Position numbers and translations under genes: made by a program. Below the pieces are notes generated by a model, which searched no databases, was not told the DNA's origin, and saw nothing but the letters and a program-made list of their open reading frames with translations. Below, in pieces: positions 42,623-50,413 of a stretch of DNA of 64,000 bases; the stretch's first letter is position 1, and each line of letters begins with the position of its first letter. The stretch spans positions 1 to 64,000 of the forward strand of contig JAQUFE010000007.1 of assembly GCA_028684815.1 (NCBI GenBank), in the 5' to 3' direction. This stretch comes from Sulfurimonas sp. Lineage in GTDB: Bacteria > Campylobacterota > Campylobacteria > Campylobacterales > Sulfurimonadaceae.

Positions 42623-43638
42623 CAGATAAAAAGATTTATATTAAAATTTTTACCACACTCTTTTAGTGCACTATATGCTTTGAAATTTTGGTACTCATGC
42701 TCTTGAGTATTTAGCAAAAGTTCATTAGCAACAGCTATCATCTCTAAGTCAAAGAGAGTAAATATATAAGCTTCAAAACCATCTTCTCTCTTCTCACTTA
42801 GTATCTCAAAGAGTTTCATTCTCTGTTCTGGAATCATATTAGTAGCGAGTGCTTTTGATATCTCTATGAGATCTTTTGCATCTAACTCTAGTGCGTTTAT
42901 CAAAGATATAAGTGCATCATTTGAGATTTCTAAAGAGTTCTTTGAAGAATTGATTCTAGATATAACTATAAAAAGTCCATCTTTTGCTAAGAATTGTTTA
43001 TGCTTTTCTACTAGAGATATAGGAGCAGTTGTAAGCATATCCATATAAGCTTCTTTAATTAAGCTTTCATCATAATTTGCTATATGATTTAAGATGCTCT
43101 CAGCCGTAAGGACACCTTTTTTATATCTATTTTTATCATTTTGAATAACTAGTGGATTTTGTGGCTTTAGCGAGTATTTTTTAAGCTCTACGACTTCGCC
43201 ACTTTTAATATCTTCTATAACTTTTAAAATATTTTGAAGTTTTTCATTTTCAACTTCACTTTTTTTTAGAGTTGCAGGAAAAAGAGTCGAATTATCTATC
43301 AAAAAACCCAATAGTTTGTACCTTGGAGTTTTATAACTATGCGCTCTATCTTCTTTTGCAAGATAAGCCTCAGCTACTGCATCTATAATTTCTTCATAAT
43401 CTCTATCATATTTGCGAAGTCTAAAACTTGACAACATTGAGTAAAATGACATATGAAAAACACTGGCAATATATAGTATTATAACAGGTACAACCACCCA
43501 AATTGCAGTTGGCATAGCTGCTAGAGTAGTACCAAACAGATTTAGTGTGATAATTTCTTGGGAGACATATGAATAAACATACCATCCCACCAAAGCAATC
43601 AGGATTAGTGATGCTATTGTGTATCTTTTTATATACAT
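42622..43638 (-). CDS. Hypothetical membrane protein (two N-terminal helices)
   Basis: I do not know a function. The 338-aa product has two N-terminal transmembrane helices (about 9-27 and 42-65), then a soluble domain of about 270 residues, rich in Leu, Glu and Lys and probably helical. A short Arg/Lys-rich stretch follows the second helix (SFRLRKYDRDY), which puts the soluble part in the cytoplasm. It sits between dksA and dusB, an arrangement I recall from C. jejuni, which suggests a conserved link. Confidence 0.75.
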   Translation of the reverse strand: MYIKRYTIASLILIALVGWYVYSYVSQEIITLNLFGTTLAAMPTAIWVVVPVIILYIASVFHMSFYSMLSSFRLRKYDRDYEEIIDAVAEAYLAKEDRAHSYKTPRYKLLGFLIDNSTLFPATLKKSEVENEKLQNILKVIEDIKSGEVVELKKYSLKPQNPLVIQNDKNRYKKGVLTAESILNHIANYDESLIKEAYMDMLTTAPISLVEKHKQFLAKDGLFIVISRINSSKNSLEISNDALISLINALELDAKDLIEISKALATNMIPEQRMKLFEILSEKREDGFEAYIFTLFDLEMIAVANELLLNTQEHEYQNFKAYSALKECGKNFNINLFI

Positions 43639-43655
43639 AACTCGCTCCTTAAAAT

Positions 43656-44006
43656 TTAACTAGACTTCTCTACTATCTCTCTACAATCTATGCAGTATAT
43701 CGCATGAGGCTTAACTTTTAGTCTTTGAAAACCTATCGGGTCTTCACACATCTCACAAATACCATAATCACCTTTAGTGATCTTTGCTAAAGTGACTTCT
43801 ATCTCTCTTAGCTCTCTTTGTTGTTGGCTTACAATTGCACTCTCTACCATTGAGTTATTGTTCATAGAAGCATGATCTCCCTCATCACTTAACTCTAAAG
43901 AACTCAGCTCTGCTAATTCAGCATTTACGCCTGTTATATTTTTTATAATTTGCTCTTTCCTACTCTCTAATATCTCTTTGAAGTAGTTTAATTCACTCTC
44001 TTGCAC
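43656..44006 (-). CDS. dksA: DksA/TraR family zinc-finger protein
   Basis: DksA-type proteins bind the RNA polymerase secondary channel and, with ppGpp, adjust transcription in the stringent response. The 116-aa product has an N-terminal coiled coil (about 1-75) with the tip residues DEGDHASMNNN, and the zinc finger CEMCEDPIGFQRLKVKP ending in CIDC (all four Cys present). It is shorter than E. coli DksA (151 aa), as is usual in this phylum. Confidence 0.9.
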   Translation of the reverse strand: MQESELNYFKEILESRKEQIIKNITGVNAELAELSSLELSDEGDHASMNNNSMVESAIVSQQQRELREIEVTLAKITKGDYGICEMCEDPIGFQRLKVKPHAIYCIDCREIVEKSS

Positions 44007-44017
44007 TTACACATTCC

Positions 44018-44476
44018 TTACTTATGATATGGATGATTACTCAGTATTGAAAAACCTCTATAAATCTGCTCTAGCAAAACTACTTTTGCTATCTTATGAC
44101 TCATTGTGAGATTACTTAAACTTATGACTGCATCACTTTGTTTTAAAAAGTCCTCATGAAGTCCATAAGCGCCGCCTATGAAAAATTTAACGGACATTCT
44201 ATCATTTAATAGCTTACTAAATTCAAAACTCTCCATTACTTTGCCCTCAGGATGTAAACTTATGCAAAAACCACTGCCTATATGGGGCGCAAAAACTCTT
44301 GAGTATGCGTCTTTTGAGGCATCTGATGAGATAGTGTGTGCTTTTGTTACATCTTTTGAAAAAAGTTCAATATCTTTGACTTTAGCAAAGCGAGATATCA
44401 TCTTTGTAAGCTCTTTATATAACGGATCATAAGTAGAACGCTCTTTTTTTGCGATGCTGATAATCTCTATATTCAC
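44018..44476 (-). CDS. rlmH: 23S rRNA (pseudouridine1915-N3)-methyltransferase RlmH
   Basis: RlmH is a SPOUT methyltransferase that modifies helix 69 of the 23S rRNA on the 70S ribosome. The 152-aa product has the SAM-binding knot [31 protein letters not shown], and the conserved end HPYHK. It follows the ThiE-like gene directly, with its start base next to that gene's stop. Confidence 0.95.
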   Translation of the reverse strand: MNIEIISIAKKERSTYDPLYKELTKMISRFAKVKDIELFSKDVTKAHTISSDASKDAYSRVFAPHIGSGFCISLHPEGKVMESFEFSKLLNDRMSVKFFIGGAYGLHEDFLKQSDAVISLSNLTMSHKIAKVVLLEQIYRGFSILSNHPYHK

Positions 44477-45034
44477 TTATAAAAGCCCGCTTCCTATAAC
44501 TCTATAGGTAACATTGCTAAACTCATCATCAAGCTTCACGCCACCAATAGCAGCGACTAGATGCTTTGATTTTGCAGCAATTGAGTCTAACTCTTTACCT
44601 AAAATAGTAGTTATATCTGATTTTGTAGAACTCTCTCTATATGCACCAAGTCCAATGTAGTTTAAGTCCATCTCATTTGCAAGAAGAACCTCCGCTTCAT
44701 TGTGAGTAGAGATGCCAAGAAGTTTCTCTTTTATAACACTTCTAAGAATTTTTACAGCTTTAAGAGCGTCTGCATCTATGGCTTTTAAATCCTCTTGTCC
44801 TACATGAACTCCATCACAAAACTCTATAAGCTCATAAGCATCATTTACTATTAAAAAACCATCGTAAATCTTTCTTATTGCAATGAGTTGTTGCTTTATA
44901 AAAGCTATATCTGCGGTTTTGTTTCTATACTGAATAATCTCTGCATTGTTGGCTTTTGCAAGGCTTACAAACTCTTCTAAAGAGAGTTGTTTTTTATCAA
45001 GCAGTTCTTGGTCACAAAGAGCGTAGAGTCTCAT
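44477..45034 (-). CDS. thiE: Thiamine-phosphate synthase-like protein (ThiE/TenI)
   Basis: ThiE couples the pyrimidine and thiazole phosphates to make thiamine phosphate. The 185-aa product has the barrel motifs QYRNKTADIAF, IVNDAYELIEFCDGVHVGQ and IGLGAYRESSTKSD, then VAAIGGVKLDD. It is shorter than typical ThiE (about 210 aa), and the GP-x-F-x-T phosphate loop is changed to GAYRESSTKS, so a TenI-like variant is possible. It overlaps accD by one base. Confidence 0.8.
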   Translation of the reverse strand: MRLYALCDQELLDKKQLSLEEFVSLAKANNAEIIQYRNKTADIAFIKQQLIAIRKIYDGFLIVNDAYELIEFCDGVHVGQEDLKAIDADALKAVKILRSVIKEKLLGISTHNEAEVLLANEMDLNYIGLGAYRESSTKSDITTILGKELDSIAAKSKHLVAAIGGVKLDDEFSNVTYRVIGSGLL

Positions 45035-45879
45035 TAAGCAGCTTTTAAAAGTGTTAGCATATCAGAGAGAGTCTTTTTAAGCTCATTTCTATTTACTATC
45101 ATATCGATAGAGCCTTTTTCAAGCAAAAATTCTGCTCTTTGGAAACCATCAGGAAGTGCTGATCCTATAGTTTGCTCTATAACTCTCTGCCCAGCAAAGC
45201 CTATCAAAGCCCCTGGTTCTGCTATGATAATATCGCCTAGAGTTGCAAATGAAGCGCTCACTCCACCCATAGTTGGATCTGTTAGCACTGAGATATATGG
45301 GATGTTGTGTCTAGCAAGTCTCGCAAGAGCTGCTGAAGTTTTACTCATCTGCAAAAGTGAGAAAGTACTCTCTTGCATCCTAGCTCCACCACTAGCACTC
45401 AGTATTACTAAGCCTTGTCTTTTCTCTATAGAGCGATTTACCGCTCTTACAATCTTCTCACCCTCAACAGAGCCTAAAGAACCGCCCATAAAGGCAAAGT
45501 CAAAGATTACAATCTGAGCAGCTACTCCATTCATAACTATCTCGCCACTAACCACAGATGACTTTCTTCCAGTTTTAGCAAAACCCTCTTCTATTCTTTT
45601 TGTATAGGCTTTTGAATCTACAAATTTTATGGGGTCAACTGGATGAAGATTTGCATCATATTCTACAAATGTACCCTCATCTTCTAAGAGCTTTATCCTC
45701 TCTTTTACACCGATGCGAAGATGAAAACCGCACTTTGGACAGACATAGTTTTGGTTTTCCACTTCCTTGTAGTACATCAAAGAGTGACAAGATTTACACT
45801 TTACCCAGTGCGAAGATGATTCGTTTTTAATGGCTTCTTTTTTGTTTGAGTTAAAAGAAAAAATGCTTAAGAGGTTCAA
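45034..45879 (-). CDS. accD: Acetyl-CoA carboxylase carboxyltransferase beta subunit
   Basis: AccD with AccA transfers the carboxyl group from biotin to acetyl-CoA, the first step of fatty acid synthesis. The 281-aa product has the N-terminal zinc finger ([13 protein letters not shown], then [12 protein letters not shown]) and the crotonase-fold core ([35 protein letters not shown]). It is first in a seven-gene run that ends with the PD-(D/E)XK-like gene. Confidence 0.96.
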   Translation of the reverse strand: MNLLSIFSFNSNKKEAIKNESSSHWVKCKSCHSLMYYKEVENQNYVCPKCGFHLRIGVKERIKLLEDEGTFVEYDANLHPVDPIKFVDSKAYTKRIEEGFAKTGRKSSVVSGEIVMNGVAAQIVIFDFAFMGGSLGSVEGEKIVRAVNRSIEKRQGLVILSASGGARMQESTFSLLQMSKTSAALARLARHNIPYISVLTDPTMGGVSASFATLGDIIIAEPGALIGFAGQRVIEQTIGSALPDGFQRAEFLLEKGSIDMIVNRNELKKTLSDMLTLLKAA

Positions 45880-45912
45880 AGAGTATCCTTTTTATTTATA
45901 AAATAGCGAGAG

Positions 45913-45918
45913 ATTATA
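45913..45918 (-). promoter_or_regulatory. -10 box of the accD run
   Basis: TATAAT on the minus strand about 34 bp upstream of accD. Confidence 0.55.
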
Positions 45919-46096
45919 TCGTATTTATACTTTAAACTGTAAAAAGATTATATAAATTACTATAAATGTTATTTAATGTTTCATATATCACACTAGATAT
46001 AAAAAGAACAATTTGTCATTAAAAGGTAGAGGAATGACAACTTTTAAGTTAATCTTTTGTAGGATTGAAACGGAAAATAATTCATCAAGGTTTAAT

Positions 46097-46930
46097 ATGG
46101 ATAAAGCTATTCAACAAAATGTAGATTTGACAAAAGAGTTGCACCAAGCAAATAAAATTTTACAAGAGTATAAAAAAGCTGTTGATGAATCAACAATATT
46201 TTCTATTGGTGATTTAGGCGGAAAAATAACATATGCAAATAAGCAGTTTAGAAATATATCTGGCTACTCGCTAGAAGAGCTCATAGGAAAACCTCACTCT
46301 ATTGTTCGTGACCCAAACACTCCAAAAGAAGCTTTTGAAGATATGTGGAAGACCATACAAAACAAAAAAGTATGGAGAGGGACTCTAAGTAACCGCAAAA
46401 AAAATGGTGATATTTACTATGTAGAAGCAACCATAGTCCCTATACTTGATGAAAACAATGAGATTGTAGAGTATGCAGGCATAAGAAGTGATATCACACT
46501 TTTGGTCACTAAAGAGAAAGAACTTTTAGCATTAAGAGATAAACAGAGATTTGAAGATGTAGATAAAGCACTAAAGATTACTAACTCAAACATCTTAGAT
46601 TCAATGCCATTTGCAGCCATTCTTGTATGTGAAAAAACACATAAAGTTATAGGATTTAATGAGTGCTTCGCATCTATGTTTTTTGAGAGTTCATTTTTGC
46701 AAAAAGAACCTGAAATAGGAGAACTTTTACTAAATAGCGAGGATGATGCCATCTATGAAAATAAGCAGATTAGCTTTATACAAAGATATGAGCTTTTAGC
46801 TCCAGATTGCAGAGCTTACTTAGATATTAATGGTGAAATAGTAGATTTTTTAGTAGGTATAAAAAAACTTGACAAAGCTTATGTAGCCTCTTTTGCTGCT
46901 AAGGAATATGCGTGCAAAACTACCATATAA
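46097..46930 (+). CDS. Aer-type PAS sensor protein without an output domain
   Basis: The 277-aa product has a short coiled coil (1-30), then a PAS domain (about 30-140) whose sequence follows the redox-sensing Aer type: SGYSLEELIGKPHSIVRDPN, TPKEAFEDMWKTI, VWRGTLSNRKKNGDIYYVEA. The second half (about 165-270) looks like a degenerate PAS. There is no HAMP, kinase, GGDEF or methyl-accepting domain. The ATG at 46097 is chosen because AAGG lies 6 bp upstream; a TTG at 46013 and an ATG at 46034 have poor spacing. Its end overlaps the WD40 gene by 19 bp. Confidence 0.82.
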   Translation: MDKAIQQNVDLTKELHQANKILQEYKKAVDESTIFSIGDLGGKITYANKQFRNISGYSLEELIGKPHSIVRDPNTPKEAFEDMWKTIQNKKVWRGTLSNRKKNGDIYYVEATIVPILDENNEIVEYAGIRSDITLLVTKEKELLALRDKQRFEDVDKALKITNSNILDSMPFAAILVCEKTHKVIGFNECFASMFFESSFLQKEPEIGELLLNSEDDAIYENKQISFIQRYELLAPDCRAYLDINGEIVDFLVGIKKLDKAYVASFAAKEYACKTTI

Positions 46931-49011
46931 TCAACCACTTTAAGCTTGAACATCCAATCGTAGAAGTAAAGCTATTAGATGAGAATATCTCTTTTGTAGA
47001 TTCTAAAAATATATTATATATATTTGATAGAAAATTCAAGCTATCACTAAAAATAAAATTAGATAAAGATGATGATACTAAGCACATGTTTTGCAATGAG
47101 TTTAGCATCTCCAACAACAATATCTCTGTACCCTTACAAAAAAATCTTATCTCAACATTTTATAATGAAGAAAAAAAGATAAAGGCTACATTTAAAAGCA
47201 CGATTCATCAAAGCGATATCAACTTTACTCGCTATTCTAAAGATGCTAAGTATCTACTAAGTGCTAGCCTAGATGGAAAAGTCTTTATACATGATTTAGA
47301 GTCAAAAACCATAAGGTATAGCTATAAAAACAGGCCAGACCACTGCTCTTACGCTACTTTTTCACATAAGAATAAGTTTGTTTTTGTGTCATATTTCAAT
47401 CGCATTAACACTTTACTCAACTTACAAGATGACACTATTGTAGAGTTTAATACAAATGATCCCATAGAACTTGCTATCTTCTTCGATGATGATAAAAAGC
47501 TTTTTTTAGCAAATAGAGAGGGTTATAGCATCGTTTATGATTGTATAGAGAAGGAGATTATAAGTCAGAAAGTTTTATTTACCCATTGGCCTTGTAGTGC
47601 CACGTTATCTCAAAATAGAAAAAATATAGTAATTGGTACTAGGACAAATAAGCTCTATATAGTAGATCCATTTAAAAATGAGCTTATAGATAGTATGAAT
47701 TTTGAAGATAGCGCAGTGGGTAAAGTTGACATTAAAGATAATAACTTACTCATAGGTTTTACAAATGGAAATATATCTTTGATAGATCTCAGCTACAATA
47801 AACAGCAGTTCTTACACCATGTAAATCTAAAAGAGTATGACAAAGCCAAGGAAGTTTTAGATGCTAACTGCTTTTTATATCTTGATGATGCTATAGAGAA
47901 GTTTAAAAAGAGTTTTGATGAAGTTTTAATAAAAGCAAAAGAGCTTATTACTAAAAAAAATATCGAAGAAGCTATAAAAATTGCAAACCCATTTATGCAG
48001 TATAAAGAGTTTAAAACAAAGGTAGATGCACTCTTTATGCAACAAGACCATATAGCACTATTTATAGAAGCCGTTGAAAAAAAAGATATAAAAAATGCTT
48101 ACTTTTTTTCTCAAAAATACCCAATAATAGAGTCTCTTCATCACTATACTTTATTAGAAAACAGATGGGAAAAAACTTATGCTGAGGCTAGAAATGCACT
48201 CGAAGAGGATCCCCTTCGAGGCGTACATAAAGCAAAAAATATCTTAAATTTATATGAAAAGATTCCCCAAAAGAGCGAACTTATAAAGTTCTTGTTAAAC
48301 AACAGTGCAATGCTAAACAGAGCAGATGCTGCAGTAAAAAAACAAGATTTTAAAACATACTTTAAGCTTGTAGAAGAGTTCGATTTTTTAAAACAGACTA
48401 GGCTCTTTAAAAAGATACAAGACTTAGCAGTTTCTATAAAAAACAAAGCTACACAACTCTATGTGGATGGAGATTATAAAGAGGCACAAAACACTTATAG
48501 AACTATTTTAGATTTTAAAGAGTATAAGCAGTTTGCCCTAAATGAGATAGAAAAAATAGATCACATACTAAGATTCCAATTTGCCATAGAAAAAGGGAAT
48601 AAAAAGCTAATTTACTCTTTTGCAAATAGATACAATTTTTTAAGCTTTACCCCAGAGTTTGAGAGCTTCAATGAGGAGTTTGATAAACATATAAATGAAG
48701 CTCTAAAGGTCACAAAATATGGAGATATTAAAAAAGCAAGACACATGCTTCATGACTATATAGGCATAAAAGAGTTGGAGCAAAAAATAGATAATACCAT
48801 CAAGATTGGCTATCTTAAGCAGTTTGAAAATGTAGATAGTGACTCTAAATCTCTCGACTTGTTTTTAAAAAGATATAATTTTTTATTTGGAGTTGACAAC
48901 CTCCTAGAGGCAACAATGCAAAAGAAATCTCTATCTAAATTTTATGAAAACTTTAGCAAAAATCCATCAACTCTTGAAGTAAAACGCTATCCAGATTTTT
49001 TGCATCTTTAA
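46912..49011 (+). CDS. WD40 beta-propeller plus alpha-helical repeat protein (paralog of 14571-16697)
   Basis: Function unknown. The 699-aa product has no signal peptide or membrane helix. Residues 1 to about 300 form WD40-like repeats (HQSDINFTRYSKDAKYLLSA, SKDGK-like turns, NRKNIVIGTRTNKLYIVDP). Residues about 305-699 are helix pairs; recurring pieces are SFDEVLIKAKELI, RWEKTYAEARNAL, IKNKATQLYVDGDYKEA and HINEALKVTKYGDIKKA. The solenoid aligns with the other paralog. The GTG start has AAGGA 6 bp upstream and lies inside the PAS gene, so the two proteins are translationally coupled and probably act together. Confidence 0.85.
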   Translation: MQNYHIINHFKLEHPIVEVKLLDENISFVDSKNILYIFDRKFKLSLKIKLDKDDDTKHMFCNEFSISNNNISVPLQKNLISTFYNEEKKIKATFKSTIHQSDINFTRYSKDAKYLLSASLDGKVFIHDLESKTIRYSYKNRPDHCSYATFSHKNKFVFVSYFNRINTLLNLQDDTIVEFNTNDPIELAIFFDDDKKLFLANREGYSIVYDCIEKEIISQKVLFTHWPCSATLSQNRKNIVIGTRTNKLYIVDPFKNELIDSMNFEDSAVGKVDIKDNNLLIGFTNGNISLIDLSYNKQQFLHHVNLKEYDKAKEVLDANCFLYLDDAIEKFKKSFDEVLIKAKELITKKNIEEAIKIANPFMQYKEFKTKVDALFMQQDHIALFIEAVEKKDIKNAYFFSQKYPIIESLHHYTLLENRWEKTYAEARNALEEDPLRGVHKAKNILNLYEKIPQKSELIKFLLNNSAMLNRADAAVKKQDFKTYFKLVEEFDFLKQTRLFKKIQDLAVSIKNKATQLYVDGDYKEAQNTYRTILDFKEYKQFALNEIEKIDHILRFQFAIEKGNKKLIYSFANRYNFLSFTPEFESFNEEFDKHINEALKVTKYGDIKKARHMLHDYIGIKELEQKIDNTIKIGYLKQFENVDSDSKSLDLFLKRYNFLFGVDNLLEATMQKKSLSKFYENFSKNPSTLEVKRYPDFLHL

Positions 49012-49050
49012 AATATATAGCTAATATATGGTTTTTACTCTTTGGTGAAT

Positions 49051-49201
49051 AAAACCCTCTGATTAATCTATAAACTAGATTCCGTGTCAAGCACGGAATG
49101 ACAGAATACGCACGGAATAATGGGACAATCATGGAATGACGGGACACACGTCATCCTGAACTTGATTCAGGATCCAGCTTAATAATTATTCAGAGCGTTC
49201 A
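49051..49201 (+). repeat. MITE-like element, copy 2
   Basis: The ends read ACCCTCTGA (left) and TCAGAGCGTTCAATT (right), an imperfect inverted repeat. Inside lie two palindromes with the same TCAAG-type loop: TTCCGTG/TCAAG/CACGGAA (49079-49099) and ATCCTGAA/CTTGA/TTCAGGAT (49153-49173), separated by short degenerate copies of CACGGAATGAC. It is the reverse complement of 18362-18486 over most of its length. It lies just upstream of the recO promoter. Confidence 0.8.
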
Positions 49202-49211
49202 ATTAAAAAGG

Positions 49212-49217
49212 TATAAT
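49212..49217 (+). promoter_or_regulatory. -10 box of recO
   Basis: TATAAT 25 bp upstream of the recO start, immediately after the MITE-like element. Confidence 0.6.
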
Positions 49218-49241
49218 AGATTTAAAAATAAGTAGAGCAAG

Positions 49242-49862
49242 ATGCAAGGTTATATCATAAAACTTAACAAAGTTAAGGAAGAAGACTTAATTGTCACCAT
49301 AATTACAAGAGGTAGCCTAGACACCCTTTACAGATTTTATGGAGCGAGGCATGGAGTTATAAATCTTGGCTTTAAAATAGACTATGAGAGAGAAGATAGT
49401 GCAAAATCAACTATATCAAGATTAAAAGATGTTATACATGTAGGCTTTAAATGGATAAACAACCATAGGCTCTTAAAGTTATGGCAGGACTTTATAGCAC
49501 TCTTTTATAAGCATCTTCGGGATGCCCAGGAGTTAGATGACTTTTACTTTGAACTTATAGATAGTGCATCTAAAAACTGGAATGAGCAAAACCCAAAAAG
49601 AGTAGCAATAGAGTCTTATGTAAAGCTTTTAGAGCATGAGGGAAGACTTCACTCTGAGCTTGTTTGTTTTTTATGCTCGACTAAGATAGAAGATGATGAA
49701 GTCTCACTTATACGAGCATATCTGCCAACGCACAGAGCTTGTTCTCACACTCTTGGCATAAATAAAAATGGACTTGTTGAACTATTTGAGGCAAAGTCTT
49801 CTATCTTTTTAAGCGATAAAGAGGTAGATAGACTCTGGATAATCTTACTTGAAGGGCTTTAA
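49242..49862 (+). CDS. recO: Recombination mediator RecO
   Basis: RecO loads RecA onto SSB-coated DNA together with RecR. The 206-aa product starts with an OB fold (MQGYIIKLNKVKEEDLIVTI, then GSLDTLYRFYGARHG), followed by a helical region and a C-terminal Cys pair in VCFLCSTKIEDDE. It is shorter than E. coli RecO and of the form seen in Campylobacterota. Its stop overlaps the stop of the convergent methyltransferase gene. Confidence 0.88.
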   Translation: MQGYIIKLNKVKEEDLIVTIITRGSLDTLYRFYGARHGVINLGFKIDYEREDSAKSTISRLKDVIHVGFKWINNHRLLKLWQDFIALFYKHLRDAQELDDFYFELIDSASKNWNEQNPKRVAIESYVKLLEHEGRLHSELVCFLCSTKIEDDEVSLIRAYLPTHRACSHTLGINKNGLVELFEAKSSIFLSDKEVDRLWIILLEGL

Positions 49863-50413
49863 GATTTTTTAGCAACTATAGATGCTATTTTTACTCTTTC
49901 TCCGTTTGAGTTTACATCTATACGCTCCTCATAGTAGATAACTTCAAGAGCTATAAAAGAGTGCAGTAGCTCATTTTTTCGCAAAAGATAATCAAGATTC
50001 ATAGTTGGAATCTTAAAATCACCGTGAGCAAGAAGGTATGTTTCAAATATAATTACTCCATCTTTTTTTAACCCATCTTTCATTTGAGAGACTATGCGTC
50101 TATTTAGATAGTTCACATTTACAATTAGGTCATATTTATTTGGTGCGATATTATACTTATCTAAGTCAGCTTCTATTTTGTTGATTGTTGGTAGCTTGCT
50201 TACCTTCTCTAATGCTACATTTGAGATATCTACTGCATCTACTTCAAAACCTTTTTTAGCTAAAAAGTCAGTATTTCTACCTGTTCCACAAGCAACATCA
50301 AGCGCTATACCAATGTTTGCATGACTTATATATTTTTCAACTATAGCAGAAACCTCACCTTGTTCCTCATTTTGTGAATATTTTTCATTCCATTTTTTTT
50401 TATCTTCTAACAT
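49859..50413 (-). CDS. Class I SAM-dependent methyltransferase
   Basis: The 184-aa product has motif I ALDVACGTGRNTDFLAKKG and motif II VDAVDISNVAL, and VNVNYLNRRIV. The sequence is of the TehB/UbiE general type; the substrate is unknown. It overlaps the end of the GGDEF-EAL gene by one base, so it is co-translated with it. Confidence 0.85.
   Translation of the reverse strand: MLEDKKKWNEKYSQNEEQGEVSAIVEKYISHANIGIALDVACGTGRNTDFLAKKGFEVDAVDISNVALEKVSKLPTINKIEADLDKYNIAPNKYDLIVNVNYLNRRIVSQMKDGLKKDGVIIFETYLLAHGDFKIPTMNLDYLLRKNELLHSFIALEVIYYEERIDVNSNGERVKIASIVAKKS

Noticed and set aside
46013-46096. Upstream start for the PAS protein
   Set aside because: The TTG at 46013 has no ribosome binding site and the ATG at 46034 has GAGGA directly against it; the ATG at 46097 has AAGG at 6 bp.
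48953-49147. Minus-strand 64-codon frame over the end of the WD40 gene
   Set aside because: It is antisense to a real gene and reads through the MITE-like element (VIPCLTRNLV is a translation of the repeat).
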